Source of the DNA: Bradyrhizobium sp.
GTDB taxonomy: Bacteria > Pseudomonadota > Alphaproteobacteria > Rhizobiales > Xanthobacteraceae
Direction of reading: 5' to 3'
Length of the DNA: 64,000 bases
Assembly: GCF_022844465.1 (NCBI RefSeq)
Contig: NZ_JALHLP010000014.1
Span: forward strand, 47,189 to 111,188
Part shown: piece after piece, positions 38,173 to 51,336 of the stretch
Layout of the letters: every line of letters starts with the position of its first letter
Numbering within the stretch: the first letter of the stretch is position 1
Notes under the pieces: generated by a model
Told to the model about the DNA's origin: nothing
Database searches by the model: none
What the model saw: the letters and a program-made list of their open reading frames with translations, nothing else
Program-made: the position numbers and the translations under genes

Positions 38173-38195
38173 ACGGCCAGGCAATGCCTGGCCGT
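38173..38195 (-). terminator. Hairpin terminator candidate downstream of cycM
   Basis: A perfect inverted repeat 'ACGGCCAGGC' / 'GCCTGGCCGT' with a three-base loop, followed on the minus strand by TTTCCATTTG. It lies about 37 bases after the cycM stop. Confidence 0.6.
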
Positions 38196-38232
38196 GATGT
38201 CGCGCAGAAGTCCATGCCGGACTTTCGAAATG

Positions 38233-38781
38233 TTATTTCGCCGCGGTCGGAAGCGGAACCGGACTATCCGCCATCGTGCGCAGATAATTGATGATATCAG
38301 CTCGCTCGCTGTCCTTTGGCACGCCGGCAAAAGCCATCGAGGTGCCGGGGAGGAAGCTTTTTGGACTCGCGATAAACTTGTTCAGATCGTCAAAGGTCCA
38401 CTTGCCGGGCTTGCCCTTCAGCGCGGCCGAATAGTTGAACCCGGCCTCGCTGCCGCGCGCCCGCTCGACAATGCCGAACAGGTTCGGGCCGACGCGGTTC
38501 GGGCCACCCTTCTCGAAGGTATGGCAGGCCGCGCACTTCTTGGCGGCGGCGGCGCCCTTCTCGACGGAGGCTGTCTGCAGCAGCTTTTCGATCGGCTCGG
38601 ACGGTGCCGCGGCTTCCTTGGCCCCGCCGCCTGGCGCCGCTTCCTTCACGGCGATCTCGAACCCGGGCTTGGCCGGCATGACCGGCGTGAAAATCGCGGA
38701 GGCGGCAAAGCTCGTGACCAGGAGGACAAGGCAGGTGGCGAGGATGGCGCCGAGAATCTTGTTGAGTTCGAAGGAGTCCAT
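38233..38781 (-). CDS. cycM: Membrane-anchored cytochrome c (CycM type)
   Basis: A class I cytochrome c of 182 residues with an uncleaved N-terminal anchor (ILGAILATCLVLLVTSFAAS). The haem motif 'CAACH' is at residues 83-87 and the distal methionine is in 'PGTSMAFAGV' (about 147). An alanine/proline-rich linker separates anchor and haem domain. Length and layout match CycM of Bradyrhizobium, which passes electrons from the bc1 complex to the aa3-type oxidase in the periplasm. ATG 38781 has AAGGAG just upstream. It is divergent from kdsB. Confidence 0.92.
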   Translation of the reverse strand: MDSFELNKILGAILATCLVLLVTSFAASAIFTPVMPAKPGFEIAVKEAAPGGGAKEAAAPSEPIEKLLQTASVEKGAAAAKKCAACHTFEKGGPNRVGPNLFGIVERARGSEAGFNYSAALKGKPGKWTFDDLNKFIASPKSFLPGTSMAFAGVPKDSERADIINYLRTMADSPVPLPTAAK

Positions 38782-38993
38782 AGTTGGATCAGGCTCCAGG
38801 CCGGAAGATCGACTTTAAGGCCGGCGAAACGGCCGCGAATTCGCGTCAGGAATCAGGCTTTCGCGCCGCAACCTTCAGCCCGGTTGAGATATCGGTTTGC
38901 CCGCGCTCTGGCAACCCGTATAAACGCGCCGACTTTCCGCCGATCCCCCATTTTTCCTGGCCTGTTTTCGCGAAGGCCCTGGCCCCGTTCCGA

Positions 38994-39734
38994 ATGACCG
39001 AAGCCCGCATCCTGGTGCTGATTCCCGCCCGCATGAAGGCCAGCCGCCTGCCCGGCAAACCGCTGTTGGATATTGGCGGCGTGCCAATGATCGTCCACGT
39101 GTTGCGGCGGGCTGAAGCGGCCGGGATCGGGCGGGTCGCGGTTGCCACCGACACGTCGGAGATCGCGGACGCCGTGCGATCCCATGGCGGCGAGGCGGTC
39201 ATGACGCGGGCCGATCACCCCTCCGGCTCGGACCGGATCCACGAGGCGCTCGGGCGGCTCGACCCGGCGGGCCAGATCGAGATCGTGGTCAATCTGCAGG
39301 GCGACTTCCCGACCATATCGCCCGACAATATCCGGGACGTGTTGCCGCCGCTGGCCGATCCTGCCGTCGATATCGCAACCCTTGCCGCCCGGATCCATTC
39401 CGAGGAGGAGGACCGCAATCCCAACGTGGTCAAGGCGGTCGGCTCGCCGATCGGCCCCCGGCGGCTGCGCGCACTGTATTTTACCCGCGCCACCGCGCCA
39501 CACGGCGATGGGCCGCGCTACCACCACATCGGCCTCTACGCCTATCGCCGCGCCGCGCTGGAGCGGTTCGTGGCGTTGCCGCCCTCCCCGCTTGAGCAGC
39601 AGGAGAAGCTCGAACAGCTCCGGGCGCTGGAAGCCGGCATGCGGATCGACGTCACCATCGTGGACACGGTGCCGCGCGGCGTCGATACCCCCGCCGACCT
39701 CGAAACCGCCCGCCAGATGCTCAGGCCTGCTTGA
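38994..39734 (+). CDS. kdsB: 3-deoxy-manno-octulosonate cytidylyltransferase
   Basis: The enzyme activates KDO with CTP to give CMP-KDO for lipopolysaccharide core synthesis. It has 246 residues. The nucleotide-binding motif '[19 protein letters not shown]' opens the protein. '[16 protein letters not shown]' and '[16 protein letters not shown]' are characteristic; many homologues have 'LQGDEP' where this has 'LQGDFP'. The start is ATG 38994 ([10 protein letters not shown]); the track ORF extends 70 codons upstream into the cycM promoter region. pheA follows in the same direction after about 100 bases. Confidence 0.95.
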   Translation: MTEARILVLIPARMKASRLPGKPLLDIGGVPMIVHVLRRAEAAGIGRVAVATDTSEIADAVRSHGGEAVMTRADHPSGSDRIHEALGRLDPAGQIEIVVNLQGDFPTISPDNIRDVLPPLADPAVDIATLAARIHSEEEDRNPNVVKAVGSPIGPRRLRALYFTRATAPHGDGPRYHHIGLYAYRRAALERFVALPPSPLEQQEKLEQLRALEAGMRIDVTIVDTVPRGVDTPADLETARQMLRPA

Positions 39735-39840
39735 ACGAGGCTTTAACCTTTGTTTGGACGCGTTTTCCTGCCGCGAAACGCCACCCATTTCGCTTGAAAA
39801 CGCTATAGCCAACGCCTGAACGGCTGATACAAGGCCTCCC

Positions 39841-40701
39841 ATGACCAAGAAGCTCACCATTGCATTCCAGGGCGAGCCCGGCGCGAACTCCCATATCGCC
39901 ATCGTCGAGGCCTATCCGGACGCCGCGCCGCTGCCTTGCCCGACCTTCGAGGACGCGCTGGCCGCGATCTCCGCCGGCGAGGCCGATCTCGGCATGATCC
40001 CGATCGAGAATTCGGTCGCCGGCCGCGTCGCCGACATCCACCATTTGCTGCCGGCATCCGGCCTGTTCATCGTCGGCGAGTGGTTTCTGCCGATCCGCCA
40101 CCAGCTGATGGCGCTGCCGGGGACCCGGCTCACCGACATCAAGACGGTGGAGAGCCACGTCCATGCGCTCGGCCAGTGTCGCCGCATCATCCGCAAGCTC
40201 GGCGTCAAGCCGATTGTCGCAGCCGACACCGCCGGCAGCGCGCGCGACGTCGCCGAACGCGGCGACAAGACGGTGGCCGCGATCGCCTCGCGGCTGGCCG
40301 CCGAAATCTACGGCCTCGAGATCCTGGCCGAGGACGTCGAGGATGAGACCCACAACACCACGCGCTTCGTGGTGCTGGCGCGCGACGCCGATTGGGCCAA
40401 GCAGGGCTCGGGACCGCTGGTCACCAGTTTTGTTTTCCGGGTGCGCAACCTGCCCGCCGCGCTCTACAAGGCGATGGGTGGATTTGCCACCAACGGCGTC
40501 AACATGACCAAGCTGGAAAGCTACATGGTGGACGGCAATTTCTTTGCGACCCAGTTCTATGCCGATGTCGATGGCCATCCCGAGGACAAGGGGCTTGCCT
40601 TTGCGCTGGAGGAACTGAAGTTCTTTTCGCGCGAACTGCGCATCGTCGGCGTCTACCCGGCGCATCCGTTCCGCGCCACGTTCAGCGAGAAGGCCGAGTA
40701 A
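39841..40701 (+). CDS. pheA: Prephenate dehydratase with ACT domain
   Basis: This monofunctional enzyme of 286 residues converts prephenate to phenylpyruvate in phenylalanine synthesis. The catalytic domain shows 'AFQGEPGANSHIA', 'IPIENSVAGRVADIH' and the signature 'NTTRFVVL' with the essential Thr-Arg-Phe. The C-terminal ACT domain ('LVTSFVFRVRNLPAALYKAM') should bind phenylalanine for feedback. The canonical ESRP ligand motif reads 'ESYM' here. There is no chorismate mutase domain, unlike the enterobacterial PheA fusion. Confidence 0.94.
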   Translation: MTKKLTIAFQGEPGANSHIAIVEAYPDAAPLPCPTFEDALAAISAGEADLGMIPIENSVAGRVADIHHLLPASGLFIVGEWFLPIRHQLMALPGTRLTDIKTVESHVHALGQCRRIIRKLGVKPIVAADTAGSARDVAERGDKTVAAIASRLAAEIYGLEILAEDVEDETHNTTRFVVLARDADWAKQGSGPLVTSFVFRVRNLPAALYKAMGGFATNGVNMTKLESYMVDGNFFATQFYADVDGHPEDKGLAFALEELKFFSRELRIVGVYPAHPFRATFSEKAE

Positions 40702-40704
40702 CGC

Positions 40705-40821
40705 TGTCATTCGGGGGCACGCGACGCGTGAACCCGGAATCTCGAGATCGTAGCTCGGCGAGATTCTCAGGTGCGCAATTGCACACCATGGTTCGATGCT
40801 TCGCATCGCCCCGGAATGACG
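40705..40821. repeat. Palindromic repeat, family B
   Basis: 'GTCATTCGGGGGCACGCGAC' opens and 'ATCGCCCCGGAATGACG' closes the copy, which carries an extra inner segment. It sits between the convergent pheA and LLM-oxidoreductase genes. Confidence 0.8.
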
Positions 40822-40825
40822 GAGA

Positions 40826-41845
40826 CTAAGCAGCCACCTGCTTTGCCAGCCCGAAGGCGTCCGCCAGCAAACTATACGACTTCTTGCGCGCATCGTGGTC
40901 GTAGACGGCGGTGATGATCATCAGCTCATCGGGGCGGCCCGCGTCGATCATCGGCTGCAGCTTCGCGATGATGGTCGCGGGGCTGCCGACGAACAGCCGC
41001 GCGCGGTTGCGGGCGACCGAGGCGCGCTCGGCGTCGGAATAGCGATAGGCCAGCGCTTCCTCCACGCTCGGCAGCGGCAGAAATTGCCCGCGGTCGCGGC
41101 GCAGGCGGTTGAGGTCCATCGACGAGGCCAGCCGTTCCGCCTCCGCATCGGTTTCGGCAGCGACGGCGGCGACCGCGAGAATGCCGTGCGGCGTCGCGCG
41201 CCAGCCCGACGGTTCAAAGCGGCTGCGGTAGTGGGTCAGGGCTTCGATCGCGTCGTATGAGGCGAAATGGTGGGCGAAGGCAAATCCCATCCCGACCTGG
41301 GCGGCGAGTTCCGAACTGTAGTCGGACGAGCCGAGCAGCCAGATCGGCGGCAGGGGCGCGTCGTCCGGCATCGCCACCACGTTGTTGTAGGGATGGCCGG
41401 GCGGGAAATCGCGGGTTTCCCACAGGCACAGTTCATGCAGCCGCTCAAGGAAGTCGTCGCCTTCGCGGCGATCGAGCCGGCTGCGCAGCGCATGCGCAGT
41501 GGCGCCGTCGGTGCCGGGCGCCCGGCCAAGACCGAGATCGATGCGGCCGGGAAACAGCGCCTCCAGCATCTTGAAGCGTTCGGCCACCACCAGCGGCGCG
41601 TGGTTGGGCAGCATCACCCCGCCGGAGCCGACGCGGATGTTCTTCGTGACCGCCGCGATCTGCCCGATCATCAGGTCGGGCGCCGGGCTCGCCACCGACG
41701 CCAGATTGTGGTGCTCGGCAAGCCAGTAGCGGACATAGCCGAGCGCATCGACATGGCGCGCCAGGTCGATGCTGTTGCGCAGCGCCGCGGCGGGCTTCGT
41801 GCCTGTGGTGACGACGGAGAGGTCTAGGACGGAAAGCGGGATCAT
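40826..41845 (-). CDS. LLM-class flavin-dependent oxidoreductase
   Basis: A luciferase-like monooxygenase fold protein of 339 residues. Family landmarks are '[20 protein letters not shown]', '[20 protein letters not shown]', '[20 protein letters not shown]' and '[17 protein letters not shown]'. These fit the MsnO8-like group of flavin-dependent oxidoreductases, whose natural substrates are mostly unknown. No flavin reductase partner is adjacent. The start is ATG 41845, and the gene is monocistronic between repeats and an A+T-rich gap. Confidence 0.88.
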   Translation of the reverse strand: MIPLSVLDLSVVTTGTKPAAALRNSIDLARHVDALGYVRYWLAEHHNLASVASPAPDLMIGQIAAVTKNIRVGSGGVMLPNHAPLVVAERFKMLEALFPGRIDLGLGRAPGTDGATAHALRSRLDRREGDDFLERLHELCLWETRDFPPGHPYNNVVAMPDDAPLPPIWLLGSSDYSSELAAQVGMGFAFAHHFASYDAIEALTHYRSRFEPSGWRATPHGILAVAAVAAETDAEAERLASSMDLNRLRRDRGQFLPLPSVEEALAYRYSDAERASVARNRARLFVGSPATIIAKLQPMIDAGRPDELMIITAVYDHDARKKSYSLLADAFGLAKQVAA

Positions 41846-42228
41846 TGCGCTAACCTAGTGCGGCAAGCGGAGGCAACAAAGTCCCGGCTGACGCAGGTCA
41901 GGCCCGCGCGCGCGGGCAATGCAGTACCTTAGCAGATGCCGGAAGGTGGGGCGGTATTCGCAAGATTGCACACTATATCGACCTGCCCCACGCCCACAAA
42001 ACCATCGGATCGCGCTATTCCATAAAAAATACCGCTATTTGTGAGGAATTTCAGGTTATTTTTGTTTGGTAGTCTAGCCCACATATCTGAGCTCCCAGCA
42101 GCTACTCCAGATCTTCTTGATGAAAATGGGCCATTTCCCACTCTTGATGGGCTGTTTGTCTGACCCTGTTTGTCTTATTTTAGCTGATGGGCGCTAGGCC
42201 TGATAGGCGCCGATCTCGATGGAGCCCG
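41846..42228. other. A+T-rich intergenic segment upstream of metF
   Basis: About 380 bases without a supported gene. From about 41985 to 42180 the base composition is clearly richer in A+T than the surrounding coding DNA. On the plus strand an ORF fragment of about 40 codons ends 'DENGPFPTLDGLFV' before TGA; I cannot assign it. I looked for a SAM or cobalamin riboswitch and saw neither. Confidence 0.5.
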
Positions 42229-43152
42229 ATGAGTGCCATGACCGAAGTTACGCCCCCTGCCGGTGACGGCCATCGCGCGCTGCATTCGCCGAAGATTTCC
42301 TTCGAATTCTTTCCGCCCAAGACGGCGGAGATGGAGCGCAGCCTGTGGGAAACCATCAACCGGCTGGCGCCGCTTGCGCCCAGCTTCGTGTCGGTGACCT
42401 ACGGCGCCGGCGGATCGACCCGCGAGCGCACCCATTCGACCATCGCGCGCATCCTCAAGGAGACCCGCCTGACCCCGGCGGCGCACTTGACCTGCGTCGG
42501 CACGCCCAAAGGCGAGATCGACGACGTCGTGGCGCGCTATCACGAGATCGGCGTCCGCCACATCGTCGCCCTGCGCGGCGACCCCACCACCGGCATCGGC
42601 ACCGCCTATCACGCCCATCCCGACGGCTACCAGAGTTCGCCGGAGCTGATCGAAGGCATCAAGCGGCGCTATCCCGACATCGAAATCTCGGTCTCGGCCT
42701 ATCCGGAGAAGCACCCGGAGAGCCCGACGCTTGACGCCGACATCGACACGCTGAAGGCCAAGGTTGACGCTGGCGCGGCGCGCGCCATCACCCAGGTGTT
42801 CTTCGACAATGATCTGTATTTCCGCTACCTCGACCGCGTCCGCGCCCGCGGCATCGACATTCCCGTCATTCCCGGCATCATGCCGATGCACAATTTCAGG
42901 CAGGCGCGCGGCTTCGTGACCCGCGCCGGCACCTCGGTGCCGGAATGGCTGGCGGAAAAATTCGAAGGCCTCGACGACGACGCCGAGACCCGCAAGCTGG
43001 TCGCCGCCACCGTCGCCGCCGGACAGGTCCAAAAGCTCGCCAAGCACGGCGTCGATACTTTTCATTTCTACACCATGAACCGCGCCGACCTCGTGTTCGC
43101 GATCAGCCATCTCCTGGGCATCCGACCCAATGGCGCGCAGAAAGCCGCCTGA
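42229..43152 (+). CDS. metF: Methylenetetrahydrofolate reductase
   Basis: This flavoenzyme of 307 residues reduces 5,10-methylene-THF to 5-methyl-THF, the methyl donor for MetH. The start of the barrel is 'ISFEFFPPKTAEME', followed by 'SVTYGAGGSTRERTH', 'LRGDPTTGIG' and 'ITQVFFDNDLYFRYL', all typical of MetF. The start is uncertain: ATG 42229 has GGAG four bases before it, ATG 42238 has it thirteen bases before, and the track start 42187 has none. metH begins three bases after the stop, so the two consecutive methyl-transfer enzymes are co-transcribed. Confidence 0.95.
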   Translation: MSAMTEVTPPAGDGHRALHSPKISFEFFPPKTAEMERSLWETINRLAPLAPSFVSVTYGAGGSTRERTHSTIARILKETRLTPAAHLTCVGTPKGEIDDVVARYHEIGVRHIVALRGDPTTGIGTAYHAHPDGYQSSPELIEGIKRRYPDIEISVSAYPEKHPESPTLDADIDTLKAKVDAGAARAITQVFFDNDLYFRYLDRVRARGIDIPVIPGIMPMHNFRQARGFVTRAGTSVPEWLAEKFEGLDDDAETRKLVAATVAAGQVQKLAKHGVDTFHFYTMNRADLVFAISHLLGIRPNGAQKAA

Positions 43153-43155
43153 CCG

Positions 43156-47025
<3,870 letters not shown>

Positions 47026-47032
47026 CGGCTTT

Positions 47033-47157
47033 CCTCCCTTCTCCCCTTGTGGGAGAAGGTGGCGCGCAGCGCCGGATGAGGGGTCTGCATCCGCGGAGAG
47101 AACCCCTCACCCGTCTTCGCTTTGCGAAGCCACCCTCTCCCACAAGGGGAGAGGGGA
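47033..47157. repeat. Palindromic repeat, family A variant (CTCCCCTTGTGGGAGA)
   Basis: 'CTTCTCCCCTTGTGGGAGAA' and 'CTCTCCCACAAGGGGAGAGG' are inverted across about 120 bases immediately after metH. A GAGGGGT / ACCCCTC pair lies inside. Confidence 0.8.
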
Positions 47158-47176
47158 ACAACAGTGCGGGGCGCCG

Positions 47177-47827
47177 ATGAAATTCTTCTCGTTCTGGCGG
47201 TCGCTGGCGAGCTTTCGCCTCCGCATTGCGCTCAACCTGAAAGACCTCCCGGTCGAGGTGGTGTTCGTCGACATCGACGCCAACGCGCACCGCGAACCCG
47301 CCTATCGCGCGGTCAATCCGCAGATGGCGCTGCCGGCGCTGGTGACGGATGACGGCGTCACGCTGTTCCAGTCGCTCGCCATCCTCGAATATCTCGACGA
47401 GAAATATCCGGCGCCGCCGCTGCTGCCCGCCGACCCCGCCGGCCGCGCCCGGGTGCGCGCGCTGGCGCTGATGGTCGCCTGCGAGGGCCACCCGCTGCTG
47501 ACGCCGCGGGTGCGGCGCTACCTCGATCAGGAACTGAATTTGCGCGACGCGCAGCAGGCGGCGTGGCGGCGGCACTGGACGGTGGAGACGCTGGCCGCGC
47601 TGGAAGGCCATCTCGCGGGCCACAAGGACACCGGGCGCTTCTGTCATGGCGACGCGCCGACGATGGCCGATATCTGCATGGTCGGCCACGTCACCGCCGC
47701 CGTGAACCAGCAGATCGAGCTTTCGACCTGGCCGACCGTGAAGCGCATCTTCGAGACCGCAATGGCGCTGCCGGCCTTTGCCAGCGCGCATCCCTTGGCG
47801 CAGCCGGACGCTCCGCGCTCCGCCTGA
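47177..47827 (+). CDS. Zeta-class glutathione transferase / maleylacetoacetate isomerase-like
   Basis: A glutathione transferase of 216 residues. The N-terminal thioredoxin-like domain begins 'MKFFSFWRSLASFRLRIALN', a form of the SSCS-type zeta-class active-site motif in which the usual cysteine is absent. 'NPQMALPALVTDDGVTLFQS' supplies the cis-proline and the glutathione-contacting SLAI segment. Maleylacetoacetate isomerase is the best guess by similarity, but no tyrosine-degradation genes are adjacent, so the substrate is unsure. Both sides are occupied by repeats. Confidence 0.82.
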   Translation: MKFFSFWRSLASFRLRIALNLKDLPVEVVFVDIDANAHREPAYRAVNPQMALPALVTDDGVTLFQSLAILEYLDEKYPAPPLLPADPAGRARVRALALMVACEGHPLLTPRVRRYLDQELNLRDAQQAAWRRHWTVETLAALEGHLAGHKDTGRFCHGDAPTMADICMVGHVTAAVNQQIELSTWPTVKRIFETAMALPAFASAHPLAQPDAPRSA

Positions 47828-47900
47828 CAAAAAAAGCGAAAACAACCCCATGCAAAGGCAGATTTCGGGCCTATGGCTCACGCGCAGCCGTACTCCCTTA

Positions 47901-47924
47901 CCTCACCCCGCTTGCGGGGAGAGG
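47901..47924. repeat. Family A short copy
   Basis: 'CCTCACCCCGCTTGCGGGGA' plus GAGG is a minimal palindromic unit directly adjacent to the family D repeat. Confidence 0.65.
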
Positions 47925-47942
47925 TCGGATCACATCGCAGAG

Positions 47943-48046
47943 GTAGGGTGGGCAAAGGCGCGTTTGCCCCGTGCCCACCATCCATCTTCCGATCATCGTG
48001 GATGGTGGGCACGTGGTGGGCACGCTACGCTTTGCCCACCCTACGA
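47943..48046. repeat. Palindromic repeat, family D (GTAGGGTGGGCAAAG)
   Basis: 'GTAGGGTGGGCAAAGGCGCG' opens and 'CGCTTTGCCCACCCTAC' closes the copy, with an inner 'CCACCATCCATC' / 'GATGGTGGG' pair. It lies between two convergent glutathione transferase genes. Confidence 0.82.
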
Positions 48047-48052
48047 AGCCCT

Positions 48053-48682
48053 CTACCCCTTTGGCGGCGCCAGCGGCTGCACGAAGGCCCGGAACGGCGG
48101 CAGCGCTTCGCAGCGCGCGGCATGCGCCCGCAGCGCCGGATAGCGCGCGTCGAACAGAGCGGGATGGGCCTCGCCGACAAAGCGCAGCACGCAGGCAACC
48201 GCGATGTCGGCATGGCCGATGGTTTCGCCGAACCAGTACGGCGTCGTCACAGCCGCGCGCTCCTTCTCCAGCACATCCAGCACGCCTGAAATCTGTGTCT
48301 TGCAGCGCGCGACCCAGAGGTCAAGCTGCCTGTCCTTGCGCAGCACGCGCTCGTAGAGCAGGCTGACGGCCTTGTCGCCGAGCCCCATCGCCAGCGCCGA
48401 AATCCGCAACTGCCGCCGTCGGACCGCGCCGCTGCGTGGGATCAGCGCCTTGTCGGGGCCGACGCGGTCGTCGAGATAATCCAGGATCACCGCGCTCTCG
48501 ATCAGCGCCTCGCCGTCATCCAACACCAGCGTCGGCACCCGCCGCAGCGGATTGTACGGCGCGATTTTCTCCGCATCGCCGAAGGTCGACCACGGTCTGT
48601 GTTCGAACGGCAGGCCATACAGCCGCATGGCGATGGCGACGCGGCGGACAAAGGGGGAGTCGTACTGGCCGATCAGGAACAT
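48053..48682 (-). CDS. Glutathione S-transferase family protein
   Basis: A glutathione transferase of 209 residues with a thioredoxin-like N-terminal domain ('IGQYDSPFVRRVAIAMRLYG', 'NPLRRVPTLVLDDGEALIES') and an all-helical C-terminal domain. The 'SPFVRR' catalytic region and 'ESAVILDYLDD' are typical of bacterial GSTs. It probably conjugates or isomerises small electrophiles in the cytoplasm. It starts at ATG 48682. It is convergent with the other GST but is not a close paralogue; the identifiable motifs differ. Confidence 0.87.
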   Translation of the reverse strand: MFLIGQYDSPFVRRVAIAMRLYGLPFEHRPWSTFGDAEKIAPYNPLRRVPTLVLDDGEALIESAVILDYLDDRVGPDKALIPRSGAVRRRQLRISALAMGLGDKAVSLLYERVLRKDRQLDLWVARCKTQISGVLDVLEKERAAVTTPYWFGETIGHADIAVACVLRFVGEAHPALFDARYPALRAHAARCEALPPFRAFVQPLAPPKG

Positions 48683-48730
48683 GAGAGATCACCATTTTTC
48701 GGACGGGCGGGGGAGCCAGTGTAACGGACT

Positions 48731-48830
48731 GTCATGCCCCGCGAAAGCGCGGTATCAGCACGCTGCGACTTCTCGATTCCATCACTGCTGCCTCTGGAAT
48801 ACTGGGTCCCCGCCTTCGCGGGGATGACGG
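48731..48830. repeat. Palindromic repeat, family C
   Basis: 'GTCATGCCCCGCGAAAGCGC' opens and 'CCCCGCCTTCGCGGGGATGA' closes the copy, between the GST and acetyltransferase genes. Confidence 0.8.
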
Positions 48831-48855
48831 CCGAGAGTGAGGACGGTTCAGTGCC

Positions 48856-49449
48856 TCACTCTATGACCGGCACATGTTTCGCCACCTCGCGCGGCGCGGT
48901 GCCGTCGAGCCTTGGATCATCGGACACCTCGACCTGGCGGCGGCAGGCGCGAAACCCCGAGCGCTGGTAGAAGGCGAGCGCCGCGGGATGATCGAAGGTG
49001 CAGGTGTGCAGCCAGACGCGCGTGACCGGCCGCGACCATGCGATCTCAAGCGCGCGGTTCATCAGCCAGCGGCCGGCGCCGGTTCCGACCAGTTTTGCGG
49101 TGACGCCGAACATGCCGATCTCGCAGTGGCCGGACTCGCGAAAGTCCAGTTCGAGCAAGCCCTCGTCGCGCCCGCCATCGACGAGCGCATAAACTTCGAC
49201 ATCCGGCGAATGAATCCGCTCCGCCAGTTCAGCGTCGGGCATCCTGATCCGCGAGAACCACAGCCACTCCTCGCCGACGCGCCGGTAGAGATCGCGAAAC
49301 CAGTCGAGCGGCGGCGTCTCGACCCGGCGCAGCGACCAGGCTCGGGGCGGATCGGAGCGCGGCGCCGGGCGAGTCGTCATTTCCAGATGCGTGACGATCG
49401 CGGCGACCTTGCCGGCGGGGACGTCGGAGTATCCGTCGGGCAGGATCAT
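48856..49449 (-). CDS. GNAT family N-acetyltransferase
   Basis: A predicted acetyl-CoA-dependent acetyltransferase of 197 residues. Motif A is seen around 'FGVTAKLVGTGAGRWLMNRA', with the pyrophosphate-binding 'GTGAG' loop, and motif B around 'HTCTFDHPAALAFYQRSGFR'. The acceptor is unknown. The start is ATG 49449 (MILPDGYSDV); the longer track ORF is translated from a family E repeat upstream. The gene stands alone between two repeats. Confidence 0.85.
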   Translation of the reverse strand: MILPDGYSDVPAGKVAAIVTHLEMTTRPAPRSDPPRAWSLRRVETPPLDWFRDLYRRVGEEWLWFSRIRMPDAELAERIHSPDVEVYALVDGGRDEGLLELDFRESGHCEIGMFGVTAKLVGTGAGRWLMNRALEIAWSRPVTRVWLHTCTFDHPAALAFYQRSGFRACRRQVEVSDDPRLDGTAPREVAKHVPVIE

Positions 49450-49465
49450 GGCGCACTTCTTCGCA

Positions 49466-49560
49466 TCGTCATGGCCGGGCTTGTCCCACGGCCATCCACG
49501 TTTTCGCTGCAGGCCAGACAAGCACGACGTGGATGCCCGCGACAAGCGTGGGCATGACGG
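49466..49560. repeat. Palindromic repeat, family E (CGTCATGGCCGGGCTTG)
   Basis: 'CGTCATGGCCGGGCTTGTCC' opens and 'GACAAGCGTGGGCATGACGG' closes the copy, with an inner 'ATCCACGT' / 'ACGTGGAT' pair. It lies between glpK and the acetyltransferase gene. Confidence 0.75.
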
Positions 49561-49570
49561 CGGGACGGAG

Positions 49571-51076
49571 CTACCCCTCCCCCTCGTCGCTCGCCAGCAC
49601 GCCCTTCACCGCGCGCGCCCAGCCGGCGAGCTTTCGTTGCCGCGTCGCCGCGCTCATGACAGGCTTGAAGCGGCGTTCCAGTCGCCAGTTGTCGGCGAAT
49701 CTTGCCGGCTCGGGATAGACGCCGGCCTTCAGCCCGGCGAGATAGGCGGCGCCCAGCGCGGTGGTTTCCTGGATCATCGGGCGGTCAACGGGGGCGTCGA
49801 GCAGATCGGCCAGGCGCTGCATGGTCCAGTCCGAGGCGGTCATGCCGCCATCGACGCGAAGGACGATGTTGGCTCCGTCGGCGTCGGGCCAGTCGGCGCG
49901 CATCGCGGCCCAGAGATCAAACGTCTGGTAGCAGACGCTTTCCAGAGCGGCATGGGCGAGCTCGGCGGGGCCGGTGTTGCGGGTGAGCCCGAACAGCGCG
50001 CCGCGGACGCGGGGATTCCAGTAGGGCGCCCCTAAGCCGACGAAGGCGGGAACGAGATAGACGCTCTGGGTGGAATCGGATTTTTCGGCGAGCGGGCCGG
50101 TCTCGGCGGCCTGCCTGATGATGCCGAGACCATCGCGCAGCCATTGCACGGCGCTCCCTGCGACGAAGATCGAGCCCTCCAGCGCGTAGGTGCGCTTGCC
50201 GCCGAGTTGATAGGCGATGGTGGTGAGCAGCTTGTTGCTTGAAGCCACCGGCGTCGCGCCGGTGTTGAGCAGCGCGAAGCAGCCTGTGCCGTAGGTCGAC
50301 TTCATCATGCCGGGCTCAAAACAGGCCTGGCCGATGGTCGCGGCCTGCTGGTCGCCGGCGATGCCGGAGATGGCGATCGCGCCGCCGAACAGGTCCGGCG
50401 CGCTGTCGCCGAAGCGGGCGGAGGAATCCTTCACCTCAGGGAGCATCGAGCGCGGCACCCGCAGCAGCTTCAACAACTCGTCGTCCCACTGCCCGGTATG
50501 GATGTTGAACAGCAGGGTGCGCGAGGCGTTGGTGGCGTCGGTGGCGTGCACCTCTCCGCCGGTCAGCCGCCACAGCAGATAGCAATCGACGGTGCCGAAC
50601 AGCAGTTCGCCGCGCCCCGCGCGCTCGCGCGCGCCCGGCACGTGGTCGAGGATCCATGCGACTTTGGTGCCGGAAAAATAGGGATCGACGATGAGGCCGG
50701 TCCGGGCCGATATCGCCGGCTCGTGGCCTTCGCTCTTTAACCTGGCGCAGATATCGGCGGTGCGGCGGTCCTGCCAGACGATGGCGCGGTGCACGGCCTG
50801 GCCGGTGGCGCGGTCCCAGACAATAGTGGTCTCGCGCTGGTTGGTGATGCCGATCGCGGCGATGTCTTTGGCGGTGATGCCGGCCTTTTCCAGCGCCGCG
50901 CGGCAGACCGCCACGGTCGAGGTCCAGATGTCCTCCGGCTCGTGCTCGACCCAGCCCGAGGCCGGAAAATGCTGCGGGAATTCCTGCTGCGCGGAGGATG
51001 CGATGGAAATATCGCCGCGGAACACGATGGCGCGCGAAGATGTGGTGCCCTGATCAATGGCCAGCACGTAGGACAT
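49571..51076 (-). CDS. glpK: Glycerol kinase
   Basis: A FGGY kinase of 501 residues that makes glycerol 3-phosphate from glycerol. The first phosphate motif '[15 protein letters not shown]', the substrate region '[17 protein letters not shown]', '[16 protein letters not shown]', 'KSTYGTGCF' and the adenosine motif '[12 protein letters not shown]' are all present. The start is ATG 51076. No glpD, facilitator or glp regulator is adjacent; the neighbours are repeats and unrelated genes, so it is probably expressed alone. Confidence 0.96.
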   Translation of the reverse strand: MSYVLAIDQGTTSSRAIVFRGDISIASSAQQEFPQHFPASGWVEHEPEDIWTSTVAVCRAALEKAGITAKDIAAIGITNQRETTIVWDRATGQAVHRAIVWQDRRTADICARLKSEGHEPAISARTGLIVDPYFSGTKVAWILDHVPGARERAGRGELLFGTVDCYLLWRLTGGEVHATDATNASRTLLFNIHTGQWDDELLKLLRVPRSMLPEVKDSSARFGDSAPDLFGGAIAISGIAGDQQAATIGQACFEPGMMKSTYGTGCFALLNTGATPVASSNKLLTTIAYQLGGKRTYALEGSIFVAGSAVQWLRDGLGIIRQAAETGPLAEKSDSTQSVYLVPAFVGLGAPYWNPRVRGALFGLTRNTGPAELAHAALESVCYQTFDLWAAMRADWPDADGANIVLRVDGGMTASDWTMQRLADLLDAPVDRPMIQETTALGAAYLAGLKAGVYPEPARFADNWRLERRFKPVMSAATRQRKLAGWARAVKGVLASDEGEG

Positions 51077-51169
51077 GACGCTGCTTTCCGGGGTTGGCGG
51101 TCAGCGCAGGAGGCAAGCGGATTGGGGGGCGAAGGTCAATATGAGAAGCCTGCCGCGCGTTCGGTGCGC

Positions 51170-51332
51170 TCCCTCTCCCGCTTGCGGGGGAGGGTCGGGG
51201 TGGGGGTGCCGCCGCGGTGATAGCGTCAGAGGTCAAGCGCGGCTGGCGCAAAATAAAGTAGAGACGGATTCGCGGAGATTCCCCCACCCACCTCGCTTTG
51301 CTCGGCACCCTCCCCCGCAAGCGGGAGAGGGA
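51170..51332. repeat. Palindromic repeat, family A
   Basis: 'TCCCTCTCCCGCTTGCGGGG' opens and 'CCCCCGCAAGCGGGAGAGGG' closes the copy, enclosing about 120 bases including a 'GGGTGGGGG' / 'CCCCCACCC' pair. It lies upstream of glpK and at the 3' end of the SDR gene. Confidence 0.82.
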
Positions 51333-51336
51333 AGAA

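Noticed and set aside
41846-42228. SAM or cobalamin riboswitch before metF-metH
   Set aside because: I could not find the conserved core elements of either class by eye; a covariance-model search would decide.
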